Positions 17,860 to 26,902 of a DNA stretch of 64,000 bases are shown one piece after another. Source of the stretch: Anaerolineaceae bacterium (GTDB lineage: Bacteria > Chloroflexota > Anaerolineae > Aggregatilineales > Phototrophicaceae); contig NZXX01000001.1 of NCBI GenBank assembly GCA_002702065.1, forward strand, positions 1,860,001 to 1,924,000, given 5' to 3'. How positions within the stretch are numbered: the stretch's first letter is position 1; each line of letters opens with the position of its first letter. The translations under genes were made by a program, and so were the position numbers. The notes under the pieces were generated by a model. That model saw nothing but the letters and a program-made list of their open reading frames with translations. It made no database searches and was not told the origin of the DNA.

Positions 17860-18933
17860 ATGACGCACCTCAACGTAGACTGGCGACCCAAACTTGGTCG
17901 CAAAACGGATTACGGGATTGGAAGTATCGGCTGTGGGGGAATTGTCCAGTACGCCCATATGCCAGCCTATCAAAAAGCAGGCTTCAAGCTTGTTGCCGCC
18001 TATGACCTGAACCGCGAAACCGCTGAGAAGCTGGCGGCGGATAACCAGATTCCCAATGTGTACGACACGCTCGATGAACTGCTCGCGGACCCGGCGGTCG
18101 AGGTCGTTGATATTGCCGTGCCACCCTGGACACAACTCGCCATTGTCGAAAAGGTTGCGGCGGCAGGGAAACATATGCTATGCCAGAAGCCGCTGTCCGA
18201 TACCTTTTCTGAAGCCGTCAAAATCGTGGAACTGGGGCGTCAGGCGGGTATCAAGCAGGCAATCAATCATCAGATGCGCTGGGATGCCGGTATCGCAGCC
18301 AGCAAAGACATAATCGAGCAAGGGCTGATCGGCACACCAACCGACGCCCAAATTCAGGTGACCTGCGAAACGCCCTGGCATATGTGGCCCTGGCTGGCGG
18401 CAGTGCCGGGTCTGGAGATTATGTTCCATAGCATTCACTATCTTGATTCCATACGTTTCCTGTTTGGTGATCCTGAATGGGTGACGAGCCGGCATACCCG
18501 TTACCCGGAGCAGGGTGAGGTCAAAGGCGAAACCAAGACCGTCACGGTGCTGGACTACCAAAGCGGATTGCAGGCGCTGGTGGCTGTGAACCACTACAAC
18601 CTGCACGGTGAGACATCCGCAGTATTCAAATTTATCGGCACCGAGGGGGCCATCGAGGGCACCATTGGCCTGATGTATGATTACCCGGCTGGCAGGCCGG
18701 ATACACTGGTCTACCGCAAGCGGGGACAGGACCCGGTTCCGGTCGAGCTGGATGAGATGTGGATCCCTGACGCGTTTGTCGGCCCGATGGCCGGGTTGAT
18801 GATGGCCATCGAACAGGATACGACCCCGCCGACGGATACACTGGACAACCTCAATACGCTGCGGGTTGTGAACGCTGCCTATCGCTCTGCTGCCGAAAAT
18901 CGCTCTGTGCGCCCGTCCGACATTCAGGCCTGA
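17860..18933 (+). CDS. Gfo/Idh/MocA-family NAD(P)-dependent oxidoreductase
   Basis: 357 residues. Rossmann domain with GIGSIGCGGIVQYAHMPAY at the N-terminus and CQKPLSDTF (the family EKP-like lysine motif) near residue 110, then the alpha/beta C-terminal domain. Members oxidise or epimerise sugars and inositols. TTG-ATG codons lie at 17857-17862 and the ATG is preferred. With the deacetylase upstream and a lactonase-like propeller downstream, oxidation to a lactone and hydrolysis is a plausible order. Confidence 0.8.
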   Translation: MTHLNVDWRPKLGRKTDYGIGSIGCGGIVQYAHMPAYQKAGFKLVAAYDLNRETAEKLAADNQIPNVYDTLDELLADPAVEVVDIAVPPWTQLAIVEKVAAAGKHMLCQKPLSDTFSEAVKIVELGRQAGIKQAINHQMRWDAGIAASKDIIEQGLIGTPTDAQIQVTCETPWHMWPWLAAVPGLEIMFHSIHYLDSIRFLFGDPEWVTSRHTRYPEQGEVKGETKTVTVLDYQSGLQALVAVNHYNLHGETSAVFKFIGTEGAIEGTIGLMYDYPAGRPDTLVYRKRGQDPVPVELDEMWIPDAFVGPMAGLMMAIEQDTTPPTDTLDNLNTLRVVNAAYRSAAENRSVRPSDIQA

Positions 18934-18958
18934 CTATTTCCCGATTTGGAGAGCTGCT

Positions 18959-20089
18959 TTGACTCAAAACACGAAAGATTTATTGCTCTATATTGCCAGT
19001 TCCAGCTTTCGGTTTGTGGATGATCCACAGGCCGGAGACGATACGGGTATTTTTGTCGTGCGCCTGTCGCTGGATAGCGGGGCAATGGAGATTGTCGATA
19101 CGGTTCGGGATATTCCCAGTTCACAGTATATGACCATTAGCCCCAACCGAAACCACTTTTATGCGACCTATCTCGAACGACCGGCGGACAAGGGGAAAAG
19201 CAGCTGGATTTGCGCGTTTTCGCTGGATTCAACGACCGGGCAGGTACAGTATCTGAACCGGCAGGCAGGTGATGGGGATTCACCCTGTCATGTCAGCACC
19301 GATCAGACAGGGCGATGGGTGCTGTCGGTGAGCTATACCGGCGTGGATGATCGGGGGAGTGTCTGTGTGTTCCCTGTGCTGGCGGACGGCTCGTTGGGTG
19401 CGCGCACCACCTATCTGCAGCATGAAGGGTCAGGTGTGAACCCGGACCGTCAGCAGGCTTCGCACCCACATATGATCGTCACGGACCCCACCAACCAGCT
19501 TGTCCTTGTGCCGGATCTTGGCATTGATAAGGTGATGGTATATCGGCTTGATCATGAAACAGGAACTCTGACACCGCATGACGTCCCGTGGCTCAGGTTG
19601 GCTGATGGAGCCGGACCCCGGCATCTTGTATTTCATCCGAACGGGCAATTCCTGTATGTCATTAATGAGTTAAACAGTACGGTAACCAGTTTTCGATATG
19701 ACGCGGCACAGGGTACGTTTGAGCCGCTGGAAACGGTGTCAACAATCCCGGATGACTTTACGGCGAACAACCAGTGTGCCAACATTCATATCGAACCGTC
19801 GGGTCGGTTTTTATACGGGTCGAATCGGGGGCATAACAGCATCGTCATCTATGCCATTGATTCTGAAACAGGTCGGCTTGAGCTGGTAGGGTTTGAATCG
19901 ACTTTGGGCGAATGGCCGCGCGGGTTTGCGATTGATCCGACCGGGACCATGCTCATCGCGGCGAATCAGAACAGCGATGATGTGCGAACGTTTCGGATTG
20001 ACCCGCTGCATGGCACCTTATCCGCGACCGGTTTCAAGCTGGATATCGGCGGGCCGATCTGTATCAAACCGCTGCTGCTGGATATCTAA
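18959..20089 (+). CDS. Lactonase-family seven-bladed propeller (6-phosphogluconolactonase type)
   Basis: 376 residues of the Pgl/YbhE beta-propeller family. The repeated blade motif HPNGQFLYVINELNSTV, PSGRFLYGSNRGHNSI and DPTGTMLIAANQNSDDV is clear in the second half. It probably opens a sugar lactone made by the oxidoreductase 25 bases upstream. The start is a TTG at 18959 with TTGGAGAG upstream. A role as housekeeping pgl is less likely, given the operon position. Confidence 0.75.
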   Translation: MTQNTKDLLLYIASSSFRFVDDPQAGDDTGIFVVRLSLDSGAMEIVDTVRDIPSSQYMTISPNRNHFYATYLERPADKGKSSWICAFSLDSTTGQVQYLNRQAGDGDSPCHVSTDQTGRWVLSVSYTGVDDRGSVCVFPVLADGSLGARTTYLQHEGSGVNPDRQQASHPHMIVTDPTNQLVLVPDLGIDKVMVYRLDHETGTLTPHDVPWLRLADGAGPRHLVFHPNGQFLYVINELNSTVTSFRYDAAQGTFEPLETVSTIPDDFTANNQCANIHIEPSGRFLYGSNRGHNSIVIYAIDSETGRLELVGFESTLGEWPRGFAIDPTGTMLIAANQNSDDVRTFRIDPLHGTLSATGFKLDIGGPICIKPLLLDI

Positions 20090-20241
20090 TTGTTCCGGCT
20101 GTTACAAACCATGAGTCCATCCACTTTGCCGGGAGATAAATCTTTAAGGTACAATTAAATAAACACACATCAATCCAATTTTGATGGTAGCAAACTGCTG
20201 AACGCGTGTCTCAGGGTATCCAGGACGCTGCTGCCGCACGA

Positions 20242-20269
20242 TTGAATACAATGAAATTATTGGTATAAA
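20242..20269 (+). promoter_or_regulatory. Promoter close to the exporter start codon
   Basis: TTGAAT at 20242-20247, a 16-bp spacer and TATAAA at 20264-20269, only nine bases before the ATG at 20279. This would give an almost leaderless mRNA. A second candidate, TTGCCG-18-TACAAT, ends near 20156. Confidence 0.35.
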
Positions 20270-20278
20270 GCGTTCGTT

Positions 20279-22066
20279 ATGACTCATCATGCTCGTCAAG
20301 ACTTTGCCAATTACCGTCCTCAGTCCGCGCCAACAACAGCAAACCGGCATGTGTTACTGCGTTGTTTTGGGTTTCTGCGCCCATACTGGCGTATAGCTGC
20401 CGGTGCCTATATTGCTGCGCTCGGCGTCAGCGCGTTGACCGTTGCCATTCCACAGGTGATTCGCTGGATTGTCGATGTAGGTATTGCCCAAAATCAGATT
20501 GATTTGCTGGGTTGGGCGATTATCGGCTTGCTTGTGCTGACCGCTGTTAAAGGGGTGATGGGGTTTTTGCTGGGCCGCTGGAGCGAGAGCGCTTCACAAT
20601 ACGTGGCCTATGATCTGCGCAATGCCATTCATCATAAACTGGGCGAACTATCCTTTTCTTATCATGATCAGGCACAGAGCGGGCAGCTGCTTTCACGCTC
20701 TATCCAGGATGTTGAACGTATCCGGTTTCTGACCGGGCGGGCTGTGCTGCGTTTGTTTCAGGCGGTGACGTTGCTGGTTGGCACCGTTATTGCGCTGCTG
20801 TGGATGAACCCGCGATTGGCGCTGCTGTCACTGGCGACGATGCCGGTGTTGGCCTGGGTCGCCTTTCGCTTTGGGCGCATCTACAGGCCCCTTTCCAGTG
20901 AGATACAGCAACAACTCGCGGTGTTAACGACTGTGCTGGAACAGAATTTGCGCGGCTCACGGATCGTCCGGGCTTTTTCGCAGGAAGATGCGGAGATCAG
21001 CAAATTCAGGCAGTCCAATGATCACTGGTTCAATCTGTCGGTGCTGGCAACCCGCGTGCAATCAATCAATGTGCCGCTGATCGATTTTATCGCCAACATC
21101 AGCACCGTGCTGATTGTGTGGTACGGCGGCTCACTCGTGATCAACAACCTGCTGACCCTTGGTGAACTGGTGGCATTCACCACTTATCTGAGCCAGTTGG
21201 TGCAGCCTGTGCGTCGGCTTGGGGTTATTATTCCGGCGATTGCGATGGCATCCGCCGCTGGCGAGCGCATTTTCGAGATTCTCGACTCCGAATCCGAAGT
21301 CTCTGAATCACCGGATGCTGTTGAGTTGCCACCGGTCAAAGGGCGCGTGACATTTGATGACGTCTCGTTTGCCTATTTTGGACGGCAGCAGGTTCTGAAC
21401 CAGTTGAATCTTGAGGTCGAACCCGGCCAGGTGGTGGCGCTGTTGGGCAAAACGGGTTCGGGCAAGTCGACCATCATTAACCTGATTCCCCGATTTTACG
21501 ATACCACCAGCGGTCGCATTCTGATCGACGGACATGATATCCGGGATGTGACGCTCAATTCGCTGCGCGATCAGATTGGGATTGTCTTGCAGGAGACCAC
21601 GCTGTTTGCCGCGACGATTCACGAGAATATTGCGTTTGGCAGTGTCGATGCGAGTGAAGCTGAGGTGCGGGCGGCTGCTGAGGCGGCACAGGCACATGCG
21701 TTTATTATGGAAACCGTCAAGGGATACCAGACCGAGGTCGGTGAACGTGGCATTACGCTGTCCGGTGGGCAAAAACAACGTATTGCGATTGCCCGTGCGC
21801 TGCTCAAGAACCCGCGTATTTTGCTGCTCGATGATGCGACATCCAGTGTGGATACCGAAACGGAGCGTCTTATTCAAATCGCTTTCGAGCGTTTGATGGA
21901 AGGGCGCACGTCCTTTATTATCGCCCAGCGTCTGAGCACGGTCCGCATGGCTGATCTGGTGCTGGTGCTGGACGATGGTCAGATTGTGGCACGTGGTACC
22001 CATGAAGAACTGATCAAGTCTTCTGGCCTGTACGCCGATATTTGCCAGCGACAATTGCAACAATAG
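20279..22066 (+). CDS. Heterodimeric ABC exporter half-transporter, degenerate NBD
   Basis: 595 residues: six membrane helices (about 35-310) then a nucleotide-binding domain. Walker A GKTGSGKST and the signature LSGGQKQRIAIARAL are intact. The residue after Walker B is Asp (LLLDDATSS) instead of catalytic Glu, and the switch His is Gln (IIAQRLST). These paired losses mark the degenerate-site partner of heterodimeric exporters such as BmrCD, LmrCD and TM287/288. It should work with the next gene to move drugs, lipids or peptides outward. Confidence 0.9.
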   Translation: MTHHARQDFANYRPQSAPTTANRHVLLRCFGFLRPYWRIAAGAYIAALGVSALTVAIPQVIRWIVDVGIAQNQIDLLGWAIIGLLVLTAVKGVMGFLLGRWSESASQYVAYDLRNAIHHKLGELSFSYHDQAQSGQLLSRSIQDVERIRFLTGRAVLRLFQAVTLLVGTVIALLWMNPRLALLSLATMPVLAWVAFRFGRIYRPLSSEIQQQLAVLTTVLEQNLRGSRIVRAFSQEDAEISKFRQSNDHWFNLSVLATRVQSINVPLIDFIANISTVLIVWYGGSLVINNLLTLGELVAFTTYLSQLVQPVRRLGVIIPAIAMASAAGERIFEILDSESEVSESPDAVELPPVKGRVTFDDVSFAYFGRQQVLNQLNLEVEPGQVVALLGKTGSGKSTIINLIPRFYDTTSGRILIDGHDIRDVTLNSLRDQIGIVLQETTLFAATIHENIAFGSVDASEAEVRAAAEAAQAHAFIMETVKGYQTEVGERGITLSGGQKQRIAIARALLKNPRILLLDDATSSVDTETERLIQIAFERLMEGRTSFIIAQRLSTVRMADLVLVLDDGQIVARGTHEELIKSSGLYADICQRQLQQ

Positions 22067-22083
22067 CGGAGAGGTAACCTGAT

Positions 22084-23910
22084 ATGGGTTTTTCGATTGG
22101 CACCGCCGGTGGCGATATGGGCGGGCCGCGCGGCGCTATTCGAGGATATGGCGACAAGGTCGAGGGCAGCACATTTAATCTGAAGGTTGTGCTGCGGTTG
22201 CTGAAGTTTATCCGACCGTACTGGCGGCAGATGGCTGTGGCTTTTGTCGCCATGATTATATCGTCGGGCCTGACGCTGCTTATTCCCTACTTCATCAAAG
22301 TTGCGATTGATCAACCGATAACCAACGGCGACCTCGATGGATTGAACCAGATCACACTCGTTATTCTGGCCTCTTTTGCGCTGTTGTATGTCACGTCTGT
22401 GCTTCAAAGCTATTGGCTGTCGTGGGTTGGGCAGCGCGCGCTGGCGGACCTGCGCGGCGAATTGTTCCGCCACTTACAGCGGCTGTCATTGGGTTATCAT
22501 GACAAAAACATCATCGGTGTGACGATTTCGAGGGTTATCAGCGATGTCGCGGTCATCAATCAACTGCTTTCCGAGGGGTTGATTATGCTGATTGGTGACA
22601 CCTTGCTGCTAGGCGGCATCATTGTCATTATGCTGTCGATGAGTGTGGAACTCGCGCTGCTGACCTTCAGCGTACTGCCGTTGATGGTCATCGCAACCGC
22701 GATTTTCGCCCGCCACGCGAAGGTTGCTTTCCGCAAAACTCGCGCACGGATCGCCGCCGTTGTTGGTGATCTCGCTGAAAATCTATCCGGGATGCGCGTG
22801 ATTCAGGCATTTGCCCAGGAAGATACGTCGCTGGAACGGTTTGATGAGGCAAATCGGGCGAACAGGGACGCCAATATTGAGGCGGTGTCGCTGTCGTTTG
22901 TCTTTTTGCCAACGGTTGAGTTTCTGGGAATGCTGGCGACGGGGATCGTCCTGTGGTTTGGCGGTCTGGCGATTGTCGATGGGTCGCTGACGCTGGGTGT
23001 CGTGGTCGCGTTTCTGGCTTATGTCACGCGGTTTTTCCAGCCGATTCAGGAATTGAGCCAGTTATATACGACGATGCAGGCGGCAATGGCTGGTGGCGAA
23101 CGTGTGCTGAATCTGCTGGACACGGTACCTGAAGTTGCCGATAAACCGGACGCACAGGCTATCCCCCCGTTGGAAGGGCGGGTTGAGATGCGGGATGTCT
23201 CGTTTGCCTACAAGGACGATGTCGAGGTCTTGCATGACATCAACATGGTGATTGAACCGGGCCAGACGGTCGCGTTGGTCGGGCCTACGGGCGCGGGCAA
23301 GTCGTCGATTGCTAACCTGATCGCGCGCTTCTACGAAGTGACCGACGGTGCGGTGCTCATTGATGGGCACGATGTGCGCGATGTGACCCAACATTCTTTG
23401 CGCCAGCAAATGGGCTTGGTTTCGCAGGACCCATTCCTGTTTTACGGAACCATTGCCGATAATATTCGTTTTGGTCAGCCGGATGCCGATGATGACGCTG
23501 TTGAAGCGGCTGCCAGGCTGGCGAATGTGCATGAATTTGTGGAGTCGCTGCCGGAGCAATACGAGACGCGTGTGCTGGAAGATGCTGCCAACCTGTCTGT
23601 GGGGCAGCGGCAGTTAATTTCGATTGCGCGGGCTGTGCTGGCTGACCCACGCATTCTGATTATGGATGAGGCAACGTCCAGTGTCGATATGGTCACGGAA
23701 GCCTTGATTCAAGACGCCTTGGATCAACTGCTGCATGATCGCACGGCGATTGTGATTGCGCACCGCCTGAGCACGATTATCAATGCGGATTTGATCTGTG
23801 TCATTCAGGATGGGCGCATTATCGAGCAGGGCAAGCATCAGGATTTGCTGGCGAACGAAGGGCTGTATTATCAGCTTTATCAGCGTCAGTTTGTAAACGC
23901 CATGAATTGA
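22084..23910 (+). CDS. Heterodimeric ABC exporter half-transporter, catalytic NBD
   Basis: 608 residues: a glycine-rich N-terminal tail, six membrane helices (about 45-330) and an NBD. Walker A GPTGAGKSS, Walker B LIMDEATSS with catalytic Glu and the switch His (VIAHRLST) are all present; the signature is LSVGQRQ rather than LSGGQ. It supplies the catalytic Glu/His that its partner lacks, so one competent and one degenerate ATP site are expected. GAGAGG precedes the ATG, 17 bases after the upstream stop. Confidence 0.9.
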   Translation: MGFSIGTAGGDMGGPRGAIRGYGDKVEGSTFNLKVVLRLLKFIRPYWRQMAVAFVAMIISSGLTLLIPYFIKVAIDQPITNGDLDGLNQITLVILASFALLYVTSVLQSYWLSWVGQRALADLRGELFRHLQRLSLGYHDKNIIGVTISRVISDVAVINQLLSEGLIMLIGDTLLLGGIIVIMLSMSVELALLTFSVLPLMVIATAIFARHAKVAFRKTRARIAAVVGDLAENLSGMRVIQAFAQEDTSLERFDEANRANRDANIEAVSLSFVFLPTVEFLGMLATGIVLWFGGLAIVDGSLTLGVVVAFLAYVTRFFQPIQELSQLYTTMQAAMAGGERVLNLLDTVPEVADKPDAQAIPPLEGRVEMRDVSFAYKDDVEVLHDINMVIEPGQTVALVGPTGAGKSSIANLIARFYEVTDGAVLIDGHDVRDVTQHSLRQQMGLVSQDPFLFYGTIADNIRFGQPDADDDAVEAAARLANVHEFVESLPEQYETRVLEDAANLSVGQRQLISIARAVLADPRILIMDEATSSVDMVTEALIQDALDQLLHDRTAIVIAHRLSTIINADLICVIQDGRIIEQGKHQDLLANEGLYYQLYQRQFVNAMN

Positions 23911-23994
23911 TGTAAGGGTGGCGAACTTTGTGTTGGTGTTGCTTCTGATTTGTGCAACACAGCGTGTTGAAATTATTTCTTGATGCACCATTTG

Positions 23995-24004
23995 TTGCTA
24001 TAAT
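23995..24004 (+). promoter_or_regulatory. Extended -10 promoter for the GNAT gene
   Basis: TGC followed by a perfect TATAAT (23999-24004) forms an extended -10, 35 bases before the ATG at 24039. No good -35 is visible, as usual for this class. Confidence 0.4.
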
Positions 24005-24038
24005 CCTGCCAGCACGATTGCAGCAGGATACATAGCCG

Positions 24039-24851
24039 ATGATCATTTACCGTGAACTGCATTCTCCTGAAGAATTCGAACATCTGGTAGACCTTCAAGC
24101 CCATGTGTGGGCGACGACAGACCGCAACAGTACCCCGCATAACATGCTGATGGCGATCTCTCATGGCGGTGGTGTGAGCATTGCCGCGATCGATGGCGAC
24201 CGCTACGTGGGTTTTAACTTCGCGTTTATTGCCCGTCGTGGCGATGAGTATATCCTGTGGTCGCATATGACGGGTGTACTGGCAGACTATCAGGGGCAGG
24301 GCATCGGAAAAGCCCTGAAACTGACCCAGCGTGATTGGGCACTGGCGCATGGCTATCAGCGTATCAATTGGACAACGGACCCGCTACAGCGGGGGAATGC
24401 CCGTTTCAATTTGCGGCTGCTGGGTGGGATGACCAATGCGTATCATGCCAACCACTACGGGCCTATGAACGACTCGATTAACGCCGGCATGGAGACGGAT
24501 CGGTTCGAAATTACCTGGCCGCTTAATCACCCTCGAGTGGTGCAGGTCGCGGCTGGCGATGTGCTGCAACCCGTCACCAGCGACGACTGGCCATTCCTGC
24601 TCGAAGCGAATGCGGCAGGTCTGCCAGTTGAGACGCAACCTTCCGGTCTCGACGCAGCGTACTACTTTATTGAGATTCCGCGCAATATTGCTGCCATCAA
24701 ACTATCGGACATCAATCTTGCCAAGCGGTGGCAGTTGGCGGTGCGTACCACATTCACCAACTGCTTCCGGCAGGGTTACCATCTGGTCGATTTTGTCGAC
24801 CGTGATAACCGGGGCTGGTATGTGGTCGCTCGTAATTTCGCGGCAAGCTAG
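24039..24851 (+). CDS. GNAT-family N-acetyltransferase
   Basis: 270 residues. GNAT fold in the first half: the acetyl-CoA pyrophosphate loop lies around ADYQGQGIGKALK (residues 88-100), followed by RINWTTDPLQRGNARFNLRLLG, typical of the COG3375 predicted acetyltransferase group. The C-terminal half is an extra domain without a recognised motif. Substrate unknown. It is monocistronic, and its 3' end overlaps the convergent permease gene by four bases. Confidence 0.75.
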   Translation: MIIYRELHSPEEFEHLVDLQAHVWATTDRNSTPHNMLMAISHGGGVSIAAIDGDRYVGFNFAFIARRGDEYILWSHMTGVLADYQGQGIGKALKLTQRDWALAHGYQRINWTTDPLQRGNARFNLRLLGGMTNAYHANHYGPMNDSINAGMETDRFEITWPLNHPRVVQVAAGDVLQPVTSDDWPFLLEANAAGLPVETQPSGLDAAYYFIEIPRNIAAIKLSDINLAKRWQLAVRTTFTNCFRQGYHLVDFVDRDNRGWYVVARNFAAS

Positions 24852-25762
24852 CTGGAAAACACGTTGGGATCCAGCGCATCGCGCAAGGCGTCGCCAACCA
24901 CGTTGAGCGCCAGGACCACCAGCGTGATGGTCATGCCGGGGAAGACCGAAATCCACCAGGCGTTACGCAGAAAACCACGCCCGTCCGCCAACATGGAACC
25001 CCATTCCGGTGTCGGCGGGCTGACCCCCAACCCCAGGAAACTGAGGCTGGCCCCGGTGATGATGGCGCCGGAAACGCCCAGCGTGGTCAGGACGATGAGT
25101 GGCCCCATTACGCCGGGCAAGATATGGATGAACAGGATTCGAAGCGGCCCCGCACCCATGCTGCGCGCAGCGATGACATATTCCATCTCGCGAATCGAGA
25201 GGGTGACGCCGCGTGTCATACGGGCATAATTGGGCAGCGAAAAGAACGCTATCGCCAGGATGATGTTGATCAGGTCCGAGCCAAGCAACCCCACCAGCCA
25301 GATGATCAGAATGAGGCCAGGAAACGCGAGGATTACATCCATCACACGCATAATCACGTTATCGGCTTTGCCGCCTGCATAGCCAGCGATCAACCCCAGT
25401 GGCACACTTATCACGACCGAAATCGCTATCGACAAGAACCCAACTTGCAGCGAGATTTGACCCCCATGCAGCACCCGGCTGAGAATATCACGCCCAAGCG
25501 AGTCGGTTCCCATAGGGTGTAATTGCGATGGCCCCTGTAGCCGGACCTGCGCGTCGCGTTCCAGCGGGTCATAGGGTGTCAGCTGCGTTGCAAAAGCCGA
25601 ACTCAGGATAATCAGAAAAATGCCGATCAATGCAATGACGGCGACCCGGTTGCTGGTGAATTCGCGGATCACCTTAGAATAGAGGCCATCCTTACGGACA
25701 GAAATTTCGGCAGTCTGTATGGCTACTGTATTGTTCGAGAGAGTGTTGGTGTTTTCTGCCAT
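24848..25762 (-). CDS. Peptide ABC permease, OppC/DppC type
   Basis: About 304 residues: a cytoplasmic N-terminal segment, one helix (VAVIALIGIFLIILSS), the periplasmic loop with PYDPLERD and HPMGTDSLGRDILSRVLHG typical of DppC/OppC, then five helices containing the EAA-like loop AARSMGAGPLRILFIHILP. TTG-ATG-ATG codons occur at 25768-25760; AGGA six bases upstream favours the ATG at 25762. It forms the channel with the OppB/DppB gene upstream. The ATPase genes (oppD/oppF) are not in the window. Confidence 0.85.
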   Translation of the reverse strand: MAENTNTLSNNTVAIQTAEISVRKDGLYSKVIREFTSNRVAVIALIGIFLIILSSAFATQLTPYDPLERDAQVRLQGPSQLHPMGTDSLGRDILSRVLHGGQISLQVGFLSIAISVVISVPLGLIAGYAGGKADNVIMRVMDVILAFPGLILIIWLVGLLGSDLINIILAIAFFSLPNYARMTRGVTLSIREMEYVIAARSMGAGPLRILFIHILPGVMGPLIVLTTLGVSGAIITGASLSFLGLGVSPPTPEWGSMLADGRGFLRNAWWISVFPGMTITLVVLALNVVGDALRDALDPNVFSS

Positions 25763-25775
25763 CATCAATCCTGAG

Positions 25776-26699
25776 TTACTCGTAACGAATACGGGGATCC
25801 ACGTAGACGTAGATCACATCAACAACCAGATTCACGAAGATGAAGGCTGTTGCCACCAGCAGGACGGTTCCCTGAATCATGGGGTAATCGCGGTTGTGGA
25901 TCGCTTCAATCGCCAGCCGCCCAACCCCCGGCAGTCCGAAGATGTTTTCCGTGATGACCGCACCGCCCAGCAGGCTGCCAATTGAAATGCCGACGACCGT
26001 GATAATCGGGATAAGGGTATTTCGCAGGGCGTGGCGCAGAATGACCCACCGTTCACGCAGGCCTTTGGCGCGTGCCGTCTGGACGTAGTGGGCGCCCAGA
26101 ATTTCAATCATGCTGGAGCGTGTCAAACGGGCGATTAACGCGGCTTGCCCGATTCCCAGGGTGATTACCGGCATGACGAAATGCTGCCATGTACCGGTGC
26201 CCTGTACGGGTAACCAGCGCAGGCCCACCGCGAATATCAGGATGAGCATCAGCCCCAGCCAGAAAGTGGGTATCGAATAGAAAAACACGACAAACACAAT
26301 GCTGATATTGTCAACCCAGGTGCCACGTTTAACGGCGGTGACAATGCCGACGATCAGCCCCAGGACAGTGCCAACGCTGACGCTCAGCAGGGTCAGCAGC
26401 ACAGTAAACGGGAATGCCTTCGCAATAACCCCCAATACTGGCTCACGAAATTTCACCGACCGGCCAAGGTCACCCTGAACCGCGTTCAGCAAGAAGATCG
26501 CGTACTGTTCTGGCACGGGTCGATCCAGCCCCAGATTCTCCCGAATTTGTTCGATCAGCTCTGGTGAGGCTCGGTCACCCGCCAGGATTTTGGCCGGGTC
26601 GCCGGGCAGGGCCACCCGCAGCATGACGAAAACGATGGTCGCAATCGCCAGAATAAGTGGAATTGCTACTGCGGTGCGCCTGATAATGTATTTGCTCAT
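25776..26699 (-). CDS. Peptide ABC permease, OppB/DppB type
   Basis: 307 residues, six membrane helices. The N-terminus YIIRRTAVAIPLILAIATIVFVMLR and the periplasmic segment LPGDPAKILAGDRASPELIEQIRENLGLD are diagnostic of DppB/OppB. The ATPase-docking loop is ARAKGLRERWVILRHALRN. It is encoded downstream of a family 5 binding protein and is separated from it by a 203-bp spacer that holds a stem-loop. Confidence 0.9.
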   Translation of the reverse strand: MSKYIIRRTAVAIPLILAIATIVFVMLRVALPGDPAKILAGDRASPELIEQIRENLGLDRPVPEQYAIFLLNAVQGDLGRSVKFREPVLGVIAKAFPFTVLLTLLSVSVGTVLGLIVGIVTAVKRGTWVDNISIVFVVFFYSIPTFWLGLMLILIFAVGLRWLPVQGTGTWQHFVMPVITLGIGQAALIARLTRSSMIEILGAHYVQTARAKGLRERWVILRHALRNTLIPIITVVGISIGSLLGGAVITENIFGLPGVGRLAIEAIHNRDYPMIQGTVLLVATAFIFVNLVVDVIYVYVDPRIRYE

Positions 26700-26858
26700 G
26701 TGCCTGTCTCCATCCCGTTATTCATACAGCGTTCCAGCAAATCCGGATTAGGCAATTTCCCCGCTGGGGCGCGACAGCGGACTTTCACAGCCCCGTGATT
26801 TTGCGTGTGTGCTTCTGTGCACAACTTTCGCACAGCTACCGCTACGATGTACGATGAA

Positions 26859-26882
26859 GAGAGCCTCAGACACGAGGCCCTC
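26859..26882 (-). terminator. Stem-loop between binding-protein and permease genes (minus strand)
   Basis: On the minus strand a 9-bp stem with one G-U pair (GAGGGCCTC, loop GTGTCT, GAGGCTCTC) begins 21 nt after the binding-protein stop and is followed by a short T/C stretch. It has the same layout as at 7242, 14979 and 49694. A partial terminator or RNA 3'-end stabiliser is likely. Confidence 0.55.
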
Positions 26883-26902
26883 CTCATGCAGTGTGTGGTC
26901 AA

